DNA of 64,000 nucleotides from Lactuca virosa (GCA_928212115.1 CAKMRJ010005745.1:79831546-79895545); one strand, 5' to 3'. Counted from the stretch's first letter, positions 33,733-44,679 are shown. The notes: generated by a model not told the origin, from the sequence alone. Numbers and translations: made by a program.

Positions 33733-35245
33733 ATGGAATTTTGGGGTAATATTCGTCTTGTTTTATGCATCTTATGTCTGTATTTGCTTACAAATGAATT
33801 AATTTTTCGGCGTTCTTCAATCTATCTGTTGTAGCAGTTACTGTAAACCGTGCTTTTGTTTCTGATTTTTTGTTGTGTAAATATATTCAAATTCGAAGTT
33901 TATTGTTATTGCTAGGTGTTGAGGTTAAACCTAATGAAACCCTTAAAGTCCCAGTCGAGGATTTCAAGCTCCTTCACATCTCTCAGGTATGAACATTCGA
34001 CTCATCAAGTTGTTCCCTTTTTCGTAAATTAATCTCTGGATTGACTCAAATAAACTGTTTTTGATTTGCGAATTCAGAAATTTCACATCTGAATCTTATT
34101 CAATATGAAATACGAGCTCAACGCTTAACACAACATGCTTCCTAATCGGACTATTATATCTTTCAGGTTGCGTTGGGAGAGGTGAAGAATGGGAAAAAGG
34201 TTGAGAATGTCGCTGTTCGTGCTCACTTCAATGATCAAAAGTACGTTCTAGCAACTTTATCTTCTGAACGTGCACCACAAGTTATGTTTGATTTGCTATT
34301 TGAGCAAGATCTCGAGCTTTCTCATGGCTGGAAAGATGGCAGCGTTTATTTCTGCGGATACATCGCAGATAACCCAATCGAATATCCTTTGTTGATGAAT
34401 AGTTTCATCTTTGTTACCTTTAAATCACTTAAGTTTATACAAATCGTTTATTCCTTAACCATGATTGTTCTTTTGGATTCACGGATGAAGACTATGAATG
34501 TGGTAAGTATTCATTGAAACTGATTTTATATGACCTAAATTGTTTAACAATCCCCTCATACTAAACTTTGATTAAATTTCATTGTCTTTAGATTCTTCTG
34601 ATGAAGACGAAGCAATGAACTTTCTTGCTAACGGTAAGTAAAATTCCAATCATGATTTTAGAATATGTAACATTTTAGAATATGAAGTATTGAAGAATTG
34701 AAGTCTGTTTTAATGTTCAGGTGCACCTCAAGGTAAGCCAAAAGCATCTTTGAAGGATGTGACTGAAGAAGATGACTCTGAAGAAGATGATGACTCTGAA
34801 GATGATGATATGGTTGACTCAGATGACTCGGAGGAAGAAGAAGAAGAAAAAAAAGTAACATAATTTAATTACTTCTTTCAATATAAAAAATTCGCTATAC
34901 ATTTTGTTAATTTTACTGAATTTATGTTTTCATATAATTGAAGGAGGAAGTGAAGCCTGTGAAGAAACCTGTTCCAGCTGCAAAAAGACCTGCTGAAAGT
35001 GCACCCAAGACACCAGTTCCTGCAAAGAAAGCAAAATCCAACACTCCTCAAAAATCAGGTTTAGTTTTTTTTTTAAATTCTTGAAATCTATTAAATACGT
35101 TTTTTTTTGTTTTATAATAATGTGTACTTATTGAATGATATAAATGATATTTGTAGATGGGAAGAAAGGTGGACAAACAGCAACCCCACATCCATCATCA
35201 AAGCAAAGTTTCAAGAAAGGAAAGAAAAATGGCAATAGATCATAG
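33733..35245 (+). CDS. HDT: HD2-type histone deacetylase (nucleoplasmin-like), copy 1
   Basis: Plant-specific HD2 histone deacetylase, family role chromatin silencing in nucleus and nucleolus. Exons: 33,733-33,745; 33,916-33,986; 34,167-34,381; 34,483-34,502; 34,592-34,633; 34,721-34,854; 34,944-35,058; 35,157-35,245, giving 232 aa. It has the invariant MEFWG start, His25 in FKLLHISQ, an Asp near 70 in MFDLLFEQ, the nucleoplasmin-like core ending GWKDGSVYFCGY, a long acidic stretch, then a basic Lys-rich tail ending KKNGNRS. There is no C2H2 finger, as in HDT4-like members. Intron 3 (34,382-34,482) fits a U12-type AT-AC intron, not GT-AG; only this reading keeps frame from NPIE to DEDYECDSSDED. 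A tandem paralogue starts at 37,100. HDT is a family symbol; the orthologue is not determined. Confidence 0.9.
34382..34482 (+). other. Putative U12-type AT-AC intron in HD2 copy 1
   Basis: 101 nt. The donor ATATCCTTT (34,382-34,390) equals the U12 5' splice-site consensus. Branch element TTCCTTAAC at 34,451-34,459, acceptor TTCAC at 34,478-34,482. The branch-to-acceptor distance (about 24 nt) is a little longer than usual. No GT-AG pair in the interval gives an open reading. Confidence 0.82.
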
Positions 35246-36142
35246 ATTATCGTTGTTATTTTATGATGTTTTTTGTGTGTTTGTGGGCTCTTGATATTAC
35301 ACACTGAGAGATTCAAGAAACTTGGTGTTGACCCAATTTTGTACTGAGAGTGTTATGTTGACTTTCATTGGATTGGTATTTATAAATTATTTTGGTCATT
35401 TTTTCAATTTAAAATGTTGTTACTATGTTTTAATGAAGTTATGTATCAAGGTGTGATATTTTTAAAAAGTGTTTGCTGAATGATAGTTTTGAACTTAAAT
35501 GCTCGTTAATGATTGTTTCTGGCTACCACGGTTGTTTAAGAAATCCAAAATTAAAAACACTAACATCAAAGAGAAATCAAATCATAAGAAATTTGGTCAA
35601 AAGATGAAATTGAGATCAATGTTTATGCAAAATATAACTTGTAGTTTGAACTTCTTGTTATCAAATTGACTTGTTGCTTATGAATTTTCGATTTTGAATT
35701 TGCTAACTATCCTTTGATTGGGTTTGTAGACTTGTCCTCATTTTTGAGGATGCATAACTCCTTCATAGCATCTAATAGTTTCTTCATTTGGGGTTTTAGA
35801 TTTGAACCTTTTCATGACCCTTAGTTTTTTAACAGGCAACCATATATATACCGGTGGTATAACCTTATTATGAACAGCTCAAACAAAAAAAAAATAGTAT
35901 GAACAGCTCAAACAAAATGAGACATAGAATGGGGTCATTGTTCTTGGTGTCAGATATGGTTTGAAGATCTAAACCATTAGGCTACATGAATGATATTTGT
36001 AGACGGAAAGAAAAAAAAAAGGGTATAACAACGATCCTCATAGTTTTTCTAGTATTTGAATTATAGAAAAAACTATTGTAGTTTAACAATTGTTCGATTT
36101 CAACTACTTGAAGTAATTGTTGAAATTAACCGTTCATAAAAC

Positions 36143-36758
36143 TAGGGGTGTTCGTTTGGATGAATCGGTTTGATTCGATCCAATCAAGTGAATCCAAATT
36201 GATTTCAGTTTTCCAAACATTAATCTGAATAGTCTAAAATAAATTCAAATCTGATTGGATCCGATACAATTACAATTCGGTTGGATCGGTTTTAATAATT
36301 TAGTTTTCAACAACCAAAACATTTTAAAACGAAAAATAATTATAATATTACCCAATTTTACACTACAAACAAAAACAAATTATTTAGTTGTGATTTGAAA
36401 TTTGTAAACAACTACTAAGAAAATATATTATAGTTTAATATTTTATAGAAAAAAAACTTTTGAGAGAAAATGCAAATTTATGTTTGTTATTAGGTGAAAC
36501 TTTTTGAACCATTTTGAAAAATAAATTATAAAATTAATAATTAATTACAAATATATAAAAAGTAAATAAATAATAAAATGTTATTCGGTTTTTTGGACTA
36601 TTTCGTTCTTATTTTATAAACCAAAACCAATCCGAAATCCAAAATAATAATTTGGTTTTTGTTGAAAACCAATCAAAAATCCAAATATCCGAATCAAATA
36701 GTCCAATCTATATTTTCCAATCGGATAATTTGGTTTTATCTTATGATATACAGCCCTA
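36143..36758. mobile_element. hAT-type MITE between the HD2 copies, 616 bp
   Basis: Begins TAGGGGTGTTCG and ends CAGCCCTA, imperfect inverted termini. It is flanked by a perfect 8-bp target duplication CATAAAAC (36,135-36,142 and 36,759-36,766). The interior holds many ATCCGAT/GGATCGG-like direct and inverted motifs and no ORF. Confidence 0.9.
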
Positions 36759-36970
36759 CATAAAACATAGTATACGAACAGGAAAAAAAATGATCATTCC
36801 TTAGTATTTAAGTAATTAGTTTTGCTTTTTAATACAAAATATAAACAATTATAAATTTATAATCTTTAATAATTAAATAATAATTTTATTGGGTTTCGAT
36901 TTTTTAGAACACCCTGCCATTGATTCGGTTTAGAATCAATAGAATAGAAGGTTCCCAAAAACTCTCTGAT

Positions 36971-37008
36971 AAACCCTAAACCTTCAACGGCAACTTCACC
37001 TATTTATA
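36971..37008 (+). promoter_or_regulatory. HD2 gene 2 promoter: telo-box and TATA box
   Basis: AAACCCTAA (36,971-36,979) and CTATTTATA (37,000-37,008) are spaced as in copy 1. Similarity to copy 1 begins near 36,950. The GGCCCA site II motifs of copy 1 are not present upstream. Confidence 0.6.
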
Positions 37009-37099
37009 CTTCTTTCAAACGTCTCCTCTTCATCCGCCTTTTCCCCTCAACTCTTTCAAACAAACATTCTTTCATTCCCCCAATCGCATCCGAGCAGCA

Positions 37100-38523
37100 A
37101 TGGAATTTTGGGGTAATACATTTTGTTTTACGCATCTTATGTCTGTATTTGATTACAAAAGCGTTGTAATTTTTTAGGTGTTCTTCGATCAATGTGTTGT
37201 AGCAATTACTGTAAACCTTGTTTTAGTTTCTTGTTTTTATTGCGTGCAAAATAATCAATTCGAAGTTTGTTGTTTTTGCTAGGTGTTGAGGTTAAACCTA
37301 ATGAAACCCTTAAAGTCGCAGTCGAGGATTTCAAGCTCCTTCACATCTCTCAGGTAGGAACATTCGACTCATCAAATTGTTACTTTTTCATAAATTAATC
37401 TCTGGATTAACTCACATAAACTTTTTTTTGATTTACGAATTCAGAAATTTCTAGCAATAAGGTTGATGTTTCTTTGTAAGTTCAGATTTAGTTAACTCAA
37501 ACACAACATGCTTATTAATCGGACTATTATCTCATTCAGGTTGCTTTGGGAGAGGTGAAGAATGGGAAAAAAGTCGAGAATGTCCAAGTTCGTGTTAACT
37601 TCAATGGTCAAAAATTCGTTCTAGCAACTTTATCTTCCGAACGTATACCACAACTTTTGTTCGATTTGCTATTTGAGAAAGATGTGGAGCTTTCTCATGG
37701 CTGGAAGGATGGAAGCGTTTACTTCTGTGGATACTTTGCAAGAAACCCAGACGAATATCCTTTGTTGATGATTAATTTAATCTTTGTTACTTTTTAATCA
37801 TTTAAGTTTATACTAATCGTTTTTTCCTTAACCCTTCTGTGTTCTTTTGGTATCACGGACTATAATTTTGGTAAGTCTTCACTGCAACTGATTTTATATC
37901 GTCTATTGTTTTACATTCTGATCATTCTAATAATATCTGAATGAATTTGGATTTCTTTAGGTCCTTCTTCTGATGATGATGAAGAAGAAGCAATCAAGCT
38001 TACTGCTAATGGTAAGTAAAACTCCCATCATGATTTTAGAATTTGTAACATTTTAGAATATGAAGAATTGAAGAATTGAAGTCTGTGTTTTAACCTTCAG
38101 GTGCAGCTCAAGGTAAGCCAAAAGCATCTTTGAAGGATGTAACTGAAGAAGATGACTCGGAATCAGAAGGTGGTGATGACTCAGATGATGATATGGATGA
38201 CTCAGATGACTCAGAAGAAGAAGAAGAAGAAGAAGAAGAAGTGAAGCCTGTGAAGAAACCTGTTCAAGCTGGAAAAAGACCTGCTGAAAGTGCACCCAAG
38301 ACACCAGTTTCTGAAAAGAAAGCAAAATCCAACACTCCACAAAAAACAGGTTTAGTTTTTTTATTTTTATTTTATTTCTTTGAGTCAATTAAATACCTTT
38401 TTATTTTAATACAATGGGTGAATGATATTTGCAGATGGGAAGAAAAGTGGACATACAGCAACCCCATATCCATCATCAAAACAAAGTTTCAAGAAAGGAA
38501 AGAAAAATGGGAATAGATCATAG
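37100..38523 (+). CDS. HDT: HD2-type histone deacetylase (nucleoplasmin-like), copy 2
   Basis: Tandem paralogue of 33,733-35,245. Exons: 37,100-37,112; 37,283-37,353; 37,540-37,754; 37,857-37,870; 37,961-38,011; 38,101-38,349; 38,435-38,523, giving 233 aa. It shares MEFWG, FKLLHISQ with His25, and FDLLFEKDVELSHGWKDG. The fourth exon is only 14 nt and follows a second AT-AC intron (37,755-37,856). The reading becomes NPDEDYNFGPSSDDDEEE. The acidic tract is one exon here, while copy 1 has an 89-nt intron (34,855-34,943) in the same place. The tail is basic (FKKGKKNGNRS) with no zinc finger. All exons are open and splice sites are intact, so it is probably functional. Expression may differ from copy 1 because the upstream promoter differs. 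Confidence 0.9.
37755..37856 (+). other. Putative U12-type AT-AC intron in HD2 copy 2
   Basis: 102 nt, donor ATATCCTTT (37,755-37,763), branch TTCCTTAAC (37,824-37,832), acceptor ATCAC (37,852-37,856). Position and phase are identical to copy 1. The flanking intron sequence has diverged, whereas donor and branch motifs are unchanged. Confidence 0.82.
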
Positions 38524-39395
38524 ATTATAGTTTTTATATTATTATGGGTTTGGTTTGTTTTCGAGGCTTTTGTTATTAAACAATGAGGAATATAAGTAGC
38601 TTTGTTTGAATTTTAAAAAAACCATTGTAGTTTAAAATTGTCCAGAGAGTTTGCTTATGGTTAAATGATTAAAGATTTAAAGTTATTTCTTGAAATTAAT
38701 TCATAAAACACGTAATGCCTCTTTAGACTTGTAAACAAAACTCCGCATTGATATATGTCTTGAATATGAATACGGTTTGTGTGACATGTTCAAGAATAGG
38801 CTTGTGTTGTCATTGATCTCGACTTCATAACAAGAAAACAAAGACAAATGATTCGGTTTATTCTTGAAATGTTCTTTTGGATTTTGTACTTATTGCAGAT
38901 TTTTTTAATACAAGTCAATTAAAGTGCAAGGAATCTGAAAAAATCAATATATGTACGGAATAAGTCGTCATGTTACTGTGATTGTTTCAATTTTCCTGAT
39001 TTACCTTGGTGCCCATGCTCAAGAACTACGAGACAAATATATAGGTTACATGTTCATGGTTCCAAACTCAATAATGGCAACTTAACACGGGGTTGTGCTT
39101 ATTGTGGGACTTAACCCAACATCTCAGATGGTGCATTTGCATAAATAAAACTTTACTAATTAAGCGCGACTAGTATTACTTTACTGTATAATTTCTTAAC
39201 TAAAATTTTTTGTATGATCGTTAAAGTATGATACATATTCATGTTAAGTTTGTGAAAGTCAAATAAATATGCAAACAGATAAACATAAAATCCTAAAGGT
39301 TCTTTAATCCAACGTATGATATTGTTGTCGACTTATTAGACTTACTCCTACTCGATGATTTTGTCTTAATATGACCGACTAGGAACGGAGATGGA
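38524..39395. other. Intergenic region downstream of HD2 copy 2
   Basis: Contains the presumed 3' UTR of copy 2 in its first 100-150 bp. The rest is AT-rich with no coding or RNA signal that I can see. Confidence 0.5.
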
Positions 39396-40154
39396 CAGAG
39401 GTGTCCACCAAGCATAGGCGGGTACCCTGTATCCGCCTCATTTCGACGGAACCGGAACTAGAACCAGAACCGGAATCGGTGATTCCTGTGAAGTTAGAAT
39501 CGGAATCGGAACCGGTGTAGGTGGTTCTTAAATTTTTGGAACCAGTCTCGGAAACCGGTTCTAGTTCCAGGACCAGGTAAACCCGGTTATGCCATTTTTT
39601 AGTTTCGTTAGTACAAAATAATTCTTAGCCATTGAAACAAAAGTAAATATTATAACTAGTTCATTACGATACAAGTTACAAACGGAAAAAAAAAATCATT
39701 TTAAAAGATAATCCAAGTTGCTAAATATAAGTCATAAACCAAAATTCATGTTCTTACCATTAAATTGTTAATGTTATTTAACATCATATATTTTCAAAAG
39801 ATATTACCATCATCTATGTTCATAATTGTTTTACTGTCATGCATTCACATTCACGTTAGAGCATTTGTTTTGAAATTCTTTTTTTACAAATATAACTTAT
39901 TAGCATGTTACCTCAAAGATCCAATTAGATAGTCTCATCTTAATCATCAACATTGTTACGGCAAATTCGTTTAAGTATTAACTATTTTTAAATTTTAATA
40001 TTTTGGATCCGGTTTTGACGGTTACTCGACAGTTGACGGTTCCTAAAAAATGGATACCGGAACCGGTCCTTGGCGGTTCTCACTTTTAGAAAGGGGAACA
40101 GTAACCTCGGTTCCGGTTTCTAAAGCGGGTACCCGCTATCCATGCTCACCCTTG
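39396..40154. mobile_element. hAT-like non-autonomous element
   Basis: Ends CAGAGGTGTCCACC and (reverse complement of the far end) CAAGGGTGAGCATGG are imperfect inverted repeats of the hAT type. Inside are GGTTCCGG/CCGGAACC arrays and GCGGGTACCC near both ends. No 8-bp target duplication can be seen, so an exact boundary is not proven. A 26-bp direct repeat (GACATGTAAGGGAGAAGGGA...) follows at 40,188 and 40,280. Confidence 0.55.
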
Positions 40155-41230
40155 TAATCGCTTGCAGTGTTGGCAGTTGCAGATTGACATGTAAGGGAGA
40201 AGGGAATCGTATGTGGGTTGGGGGAGGTACCGTCCATACCTCCAAGATGCGAATCCCTCATCAGCAGGTAAGGGCTGGTGACATGTAAGGGAGAAGGGAA
40301 TCGTAGCCGGCTGCTTCCTCTCTCTAGACTCTGATGCAATGACCATTTATACATTTTGCCTTGAGACTTGTATTAAAATAGCTTTATATGTTTTTGAAAT
40401 AGTTTGTAAATTAGTTTTATATGTTTTTAATTTTTGTTGTATGATTTTATTAGTTTGTGTTTATTTTAAAATTAAAAATTGAATGAGCTGAAAAGATGAG
40501 TTTCCATGTGTTTTAAGTTGAAAAAGATAGAAGAAAAAAGAAAGAAAAAAAAATGAATCCCTCCTCCTAACTAATTGCCTCAATATTGAGATACAATTTA
40601 AGAGGAAAACGTACACTCATATAAAGATAAAAAGCCATTGAATTTCGTATCCGATAAAAGACTACCCGTAAGGTATTTTCAATGCTATATGTCAAAAACC
40701 CACTTTTATGTACAAATATAAAATGATAATTTATTCTTAATCTCATTCAAACAAGTAAAAAAAAAGACTTTACTCATTAAGCACCCTTGTTACAAACACA
40801 AACTTGCAAGTAATTAAAAATAATCTTTACTCATAAAGCACTTGTTTCAGAAGAAATCATTAACCCTGCTTAATATCATAATACATTTTTGCATCAAACT
40901 ACAAGATTCAATAACACCAAATAAAACCAAATCACTGCTTTCAAATTGGGCAGAAATCTTCACCAACTTAACTAATACTCAATCATCCCTAACCTCATTA
41001 CATGTTGGGTGTAGACTCCATTCATATGCAAATCCCTGTAACAAAATTTAATAGTAAGAGATTTATTTCTTAGATGCAAATCTCAAGAATATGTAAAAAC
41101 ATATCACCTAGCTTTGAAGAGTTCCTATCACACTGAACCTAACTGCAAAATCACAAACATGTATGCATACAAAAATGACAGTTAAAAGGAAGGAAAAAAA
41201 AAACTAACCAGAAAAACAAACAGAAGTAAT

Positions 41231-42791
41231 TCAATGCTCATAATCCTCCAACTGGTGATTATAGTACCCATGGTTATCATCATCATTGACCATGTTGACT
41301 TTTGCTGCTTCTTCCCTTTTCCTATTCCATTCCTCAATTTTTGCACGCCTTTCTTCACTACCTTCCCTAACAGGACTAAGTTGTCTCCTATGAAGAGGGC
41401 TTGTGCTCCTATGCCTTCTTGACCCTCTCTCATGGTAGTAATCCCTGTCTCTATCCCTGTCATCATATCTTCTGCTATGAGAATGACCAGAATGCCCTCG
41501 CTCTTCATAGCTTCGATGTCTGTATGGGCTTCTACTCCTACTTCTACTCCGACTATGCCTTCTTCTATACCTACCAAACAGTTCTCTCCTCAATTCCCTA
41601 AGAAAAGCAAAATGTCAGAACTCAGAAGAATGAAAGACTGTTTGAGAGAGAGGATATGAAATTATGAATCATATGATCATATGAATAACCTGCCAATTCT
41701 TTTTAGATGCATGAAGTTGCAGTATCCACCACGATTGCAGGTGTTTTCTTCATATTGTCTGCAGGTTGCTTCCCGGAAATCAGTCACAGGTGAGAAGTCA
41801 ACAATGATGGGTCGACCTGAAGAGTGGTTTTAAGTCTTTTAGAGGTGTTTGTATGACATAAGAGGTGTTATGGTTGAAAGATTTTGATGTGAGAAATGAA
41901 AAAGACGAGCATACCTGCGTAGTATCTTCCAGTGAGATTCTTGAGGGCTTTTGCAGCGTATTCTTCTTCCCTAAACTGAACATATACATTTCCCACCTGA
42001 TAAGAGAAAGGAATCAAAGGATTATTAGAAGATGTTTAAGGAGATGTAAGGTGTGTATTGGGTAGGGTGAGAGATTTACCATGTGGTCAGCAAGGTTGTC
42101 ACAAACATTCAAGCTTTCGATTTCCCCATACTTGTTCAGCTCCTCGAAGAGATCTTCATAGAAATCCTGAAATAAGTTTAATTGATAACTCAATCATGTT
42201 GAAAACTAAAATAAACAGGTTAATTTGACTATAGGAAGATCAACATCCTGCACATGAACATATGCACTGCAACAAACTCAAAACCTGCAATAGATCGACT
42301 TTTGATGTCTATTGGTTTACTTTCGACCTTCATAATTACTATTGATCTTAAAAGGCATGTAGCAAAACTTGCTAATCAGATTAAAATCGTTGGGAAATCA
42401 ATTGAGCAACAATGCCAGAAATAAAATAATAGTACACCGTGCAATTGGTAATATAATAACACGATGTGACATGTGAGAATCCAGTAACAAATTTCAGATT
42501 AAATACAAAATGTTTCGATTGAAACAGATAAAAACGCGGGAAAAGTTAAAGTACCTCGAAGTGATCTTGGATTTTTCGAGGATCGATTGGATGTCCTTGA
42601 GCATCGACGCCAGGAGTGATCATATCAGGGCGCTGGTACATGTTAGACAGTAACAATGTAGGACTAATGCTAGGTTTTGTGTGGAGCCTGGAACATCGAT
42701 CGCCATGCCTACAGGCTCCAATCTTGAAGTAAAATGGACAATTGACTCTGTCCTTCTCCGTCCCGAAGATCGACGCTAAATGCTCCGCCAT
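41231..42791 (-). CDS. U2AF35: U2 snRNP auxiliary factor 35-kDa subunit (U2AF35)
   Basis: Splicing factor that recognises the AG of the 3' splice site together with U2AF65. Exons: 42,791-42,555; 42,166-42,080; 41,996-41,915; 41,816-41,690; 41,597-41,231, all GT-AG, giving 299 aa, close to plant U2AF35 length. N-terminal MAEHLASIFGTEKDRVNCPF leads into the first CCCH zinc finger (residues 18-37, C-X8-C-X5-C-X3-H). Next come the UHM/RRM-like domain (DFYEDLFEELNKYGEIESLN to NVYVQFREEEYA), a second CCCH finger (CRQYEENTCNRGGYCNFMH) and an Arg/Ser-rich tail (RYRRRHSRSRSRSRSPYRHR, then RRHRSTSPLHRRQLSP). The start is the first ATG and fits the family. A broken partial copy with introns lies at 24,030-25,175. 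Confidence 0.95.
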
Positions 42792-42840
42792 GGATGAGCA
42801 AATCAGGAACAGGATCTTCTTCGTTTTTCCTAGCTCGCAC

Positions 42841-42903
42841 TAGGGTTTCGGTTTTATGTGCAGAAAGAGGAGAGCCATGAGAACGGAGCAAAAGAGTTTA
42901 TAG
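42841..42903 (-). promoter_or_regulatory. U2AF35 promoter motifs
   Basis: On the minus strand, CTATAAACT (42,903-42,895) resembles a TATA box and AAACCCTA (42,848-42,841) is a telo-box-like motif. The ATG is at 42,791. The region is shared with the divergent tRNA gene. Confidence 0.5.
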
Positions 42904-42991
42904 ACGTGAGAAGATGACACTTGGAGTTCTGGATGCTTCTATTTTAACTTCTGTCGAATTAATAAATTATCAAGAAGAAAATAGACAAGAA

Positions 42992-43074
42992 GGTGGTTTG
43001 CCCGAGTGGTTAAGGGGGAAGACTTAAGATCTTCTGCACATAAGTGCGCGTGGGTTCGAACCCCACAGCCACCA
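42992..43074 (+). tRNA. tRNA-Leu(UAA)
   Basis: Class II tRNA of 83 nt. Acceptor stem GGTGGTT pairs with AGCCACC (one T-G pair). D arm GCCCGAGTGGTTAAGGGG. Anticodon stem GAAGA/TCTTC with loop CTTAAGA, anticodon TAA at 43,025-43,027. Long variable arm with GCAC/GTGC stem. T arm with GGTTCGAACC (internal B box). No intron, no encoded CCA beyond the discriminator A. The lack of a group I intron separates it from chloroplast trnL-UAA. It lies about 200 bp from the U2AF35 start codon on the opposite strand. Confidence 0.95.
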
Positions 43075-43095
43075 AATCTATTGGCGCCTTGCCTG

Positions 43096-43108
43096 ATTTT
43101 TTTTTATT
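43096..43108 (+). terminator. Pol III T-run terminator of the tRNA
   Basis: GATTTTTTTTTA about 22 nt after the tRNA end, a run of T suitable for RNA polymerase III termination. Confidence 0.7.
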
Positions 43109-44460
43109 TCTTCTATAAAATAACACTGAAAATGACGTATGTAAAAAATTGTATGTGTATGAATGATTGAATGGTCGAAAAAGATGATGATATTGATTAA
43201 CTTTGATATTTAAGTAATTTTTATTTCTACATAACTAATCCATTTGCTTTATCTTTGGATTTTGATGTCTGATTTTTTTTTTCTTCTATACAAAATGTAA
43301 CTCGATTCTAGCATTCTGTATGTAAAAAATTGTATTTGAATAGTTGAAAAAGATGTATGTAAAAAATTGTATTTGTTAGAATGGTTGAAAAAGATGATGA
43401 CATTGATTAACTTAGGTATTTAACAACTTCACTTCGTGTACTCCTTTCTACAAAGCTCTAACTTTCTTATTTCTACACAACTAATCTATATGCTTTGTCT
43501 TTGGAATTTATAGGATCGAATGTTATATGTTAAAATGAAGAGTGAAATACGTGCTCATGAACTGTGTTTATCTATAAATAAAAAACAAAAACTTAAAGAT
43601 AGTATATCGGAAGGAAAGGTCATTCATTTCCAACATTTTTCTATGTGAAACATTGTACTTGAACAAATGGTTGAAAAAGATGCTGTCATTGATTAACTTT
43701 GGTACTTTACAGCTTCACTTCTTGTATTCCTTTCTACAAAGCTCAAACTTTCTTATTTGTGCATAACTAATCCATGTGCTTATCTTGGAATTTATAGGAT
43801 CAAATATTGTATACTATAATAAAGAGTGAATTAAATGCTCGTAACTTGTGTTTAGAAGCTATAAATAAACGAGGACTTAAATATTTTTTTGTGAATAATC
43901 ATATTATAAAGCACAACTAGTAAGAAGCTAGAAAAAAACCAAATATAAAAAGTCATAAAGAAAAGGGATTGCAAAGACTTAAAGATATACCAAAAGAAAA
44001 TGTAAAACTGGAGACAATTTACTAAAATATTACTCTACTAAATGAAAGAAACGTTTACAATTTGGATATTTTATAATCTTGAGACGTACTCATATTAATA
44101 GTCTAACTTTACTATTAACTAAAATGGCAAGGGACTTTACACCAAAGCATACTACCATTATTTAAATACAAAACATATCTAGACAAATATCCAAAAAACA
44201 TGGATGGATTTTGGTTGTCAACCAAAAATATTTTGACAAGGGTTGGACATTATTTTATTCGAGAAAGCTACTCTAATTCTTTTTATCCAATATCTTCCAG
44301 CTATCCGATTATTCTGATATTCCGTCTAGCTATCCAACTATCCTTATATATTGCCCAACTATCCATTTAGTTTAAATATCACATTCCATCTTAAAACCGG
44401 ACCAAAGTAGGTATCCGTTACGTCGAGTACATTTCACATCTCCATTCTTTGCATGCGTAA
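43109..44460. repeat. AT-rich repeats; block shared with 56,930-57,430
   Basis: 43,300-43,860 has two or three internal partial repeats (GGTTGAAAAAGATG...TGATTAACTT, then CTCCTTTCTACAAAGCTC). 43,800-44,380 resembles 56,930-57,430 (TTACTCTACTAAATGAAA-type, TTATTTAAATACAAAAC, TTTAAATATCA). I recognise no coding sequence. Likely an unclassified dispersed repeat. Confidence 0.55.
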
Positions 44461-44468
44461 AATCTATT

Positions 44469-44471
<3 letters not shown>

Positions 44472-44539
<68 letters not shown>
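44472..44539. repeat. (AT)n microsatellite
   Basis: An uninterrupted (AT) run of about 67 bp. It creates long spurious Ile-Tyr ORFs. Confidence 0.97.
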
Positions 44540-44542
<3 letters not shown>

Positions 44543-44679
44543 TTTTTCTCCTTCAAAAAACTTTATAGTAATTTGCTACTCGTCTATGCATTCCATGAAA
44601 TGGAACTCCATAATGATGTACTCCTTTCTTTTGTGGATTACTACTAGCTTCATAAATAGGATTGTCACATTGTCGTCAA

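Noticed and set aside
34382..34517. HD2 copy 1 reading continuing as YPLLMNSFIFVTF
   Set aside because: This is intron read-through. The same occurs in copy 2, and the AT-AC splice restores the acidic domain in both.
39388..40162. Possible 8-bp target duplication for the hAT-like element at 39,396
   Set aside because: The flanks GAGATGGA and TAATCGCT do not match, so the element boundaries are left tentative.
40136..40354. Two minus-strand ORFs beside the hAT-like element
   Set aside because: They rest on a 26-bp direct repeat and show no known domain.
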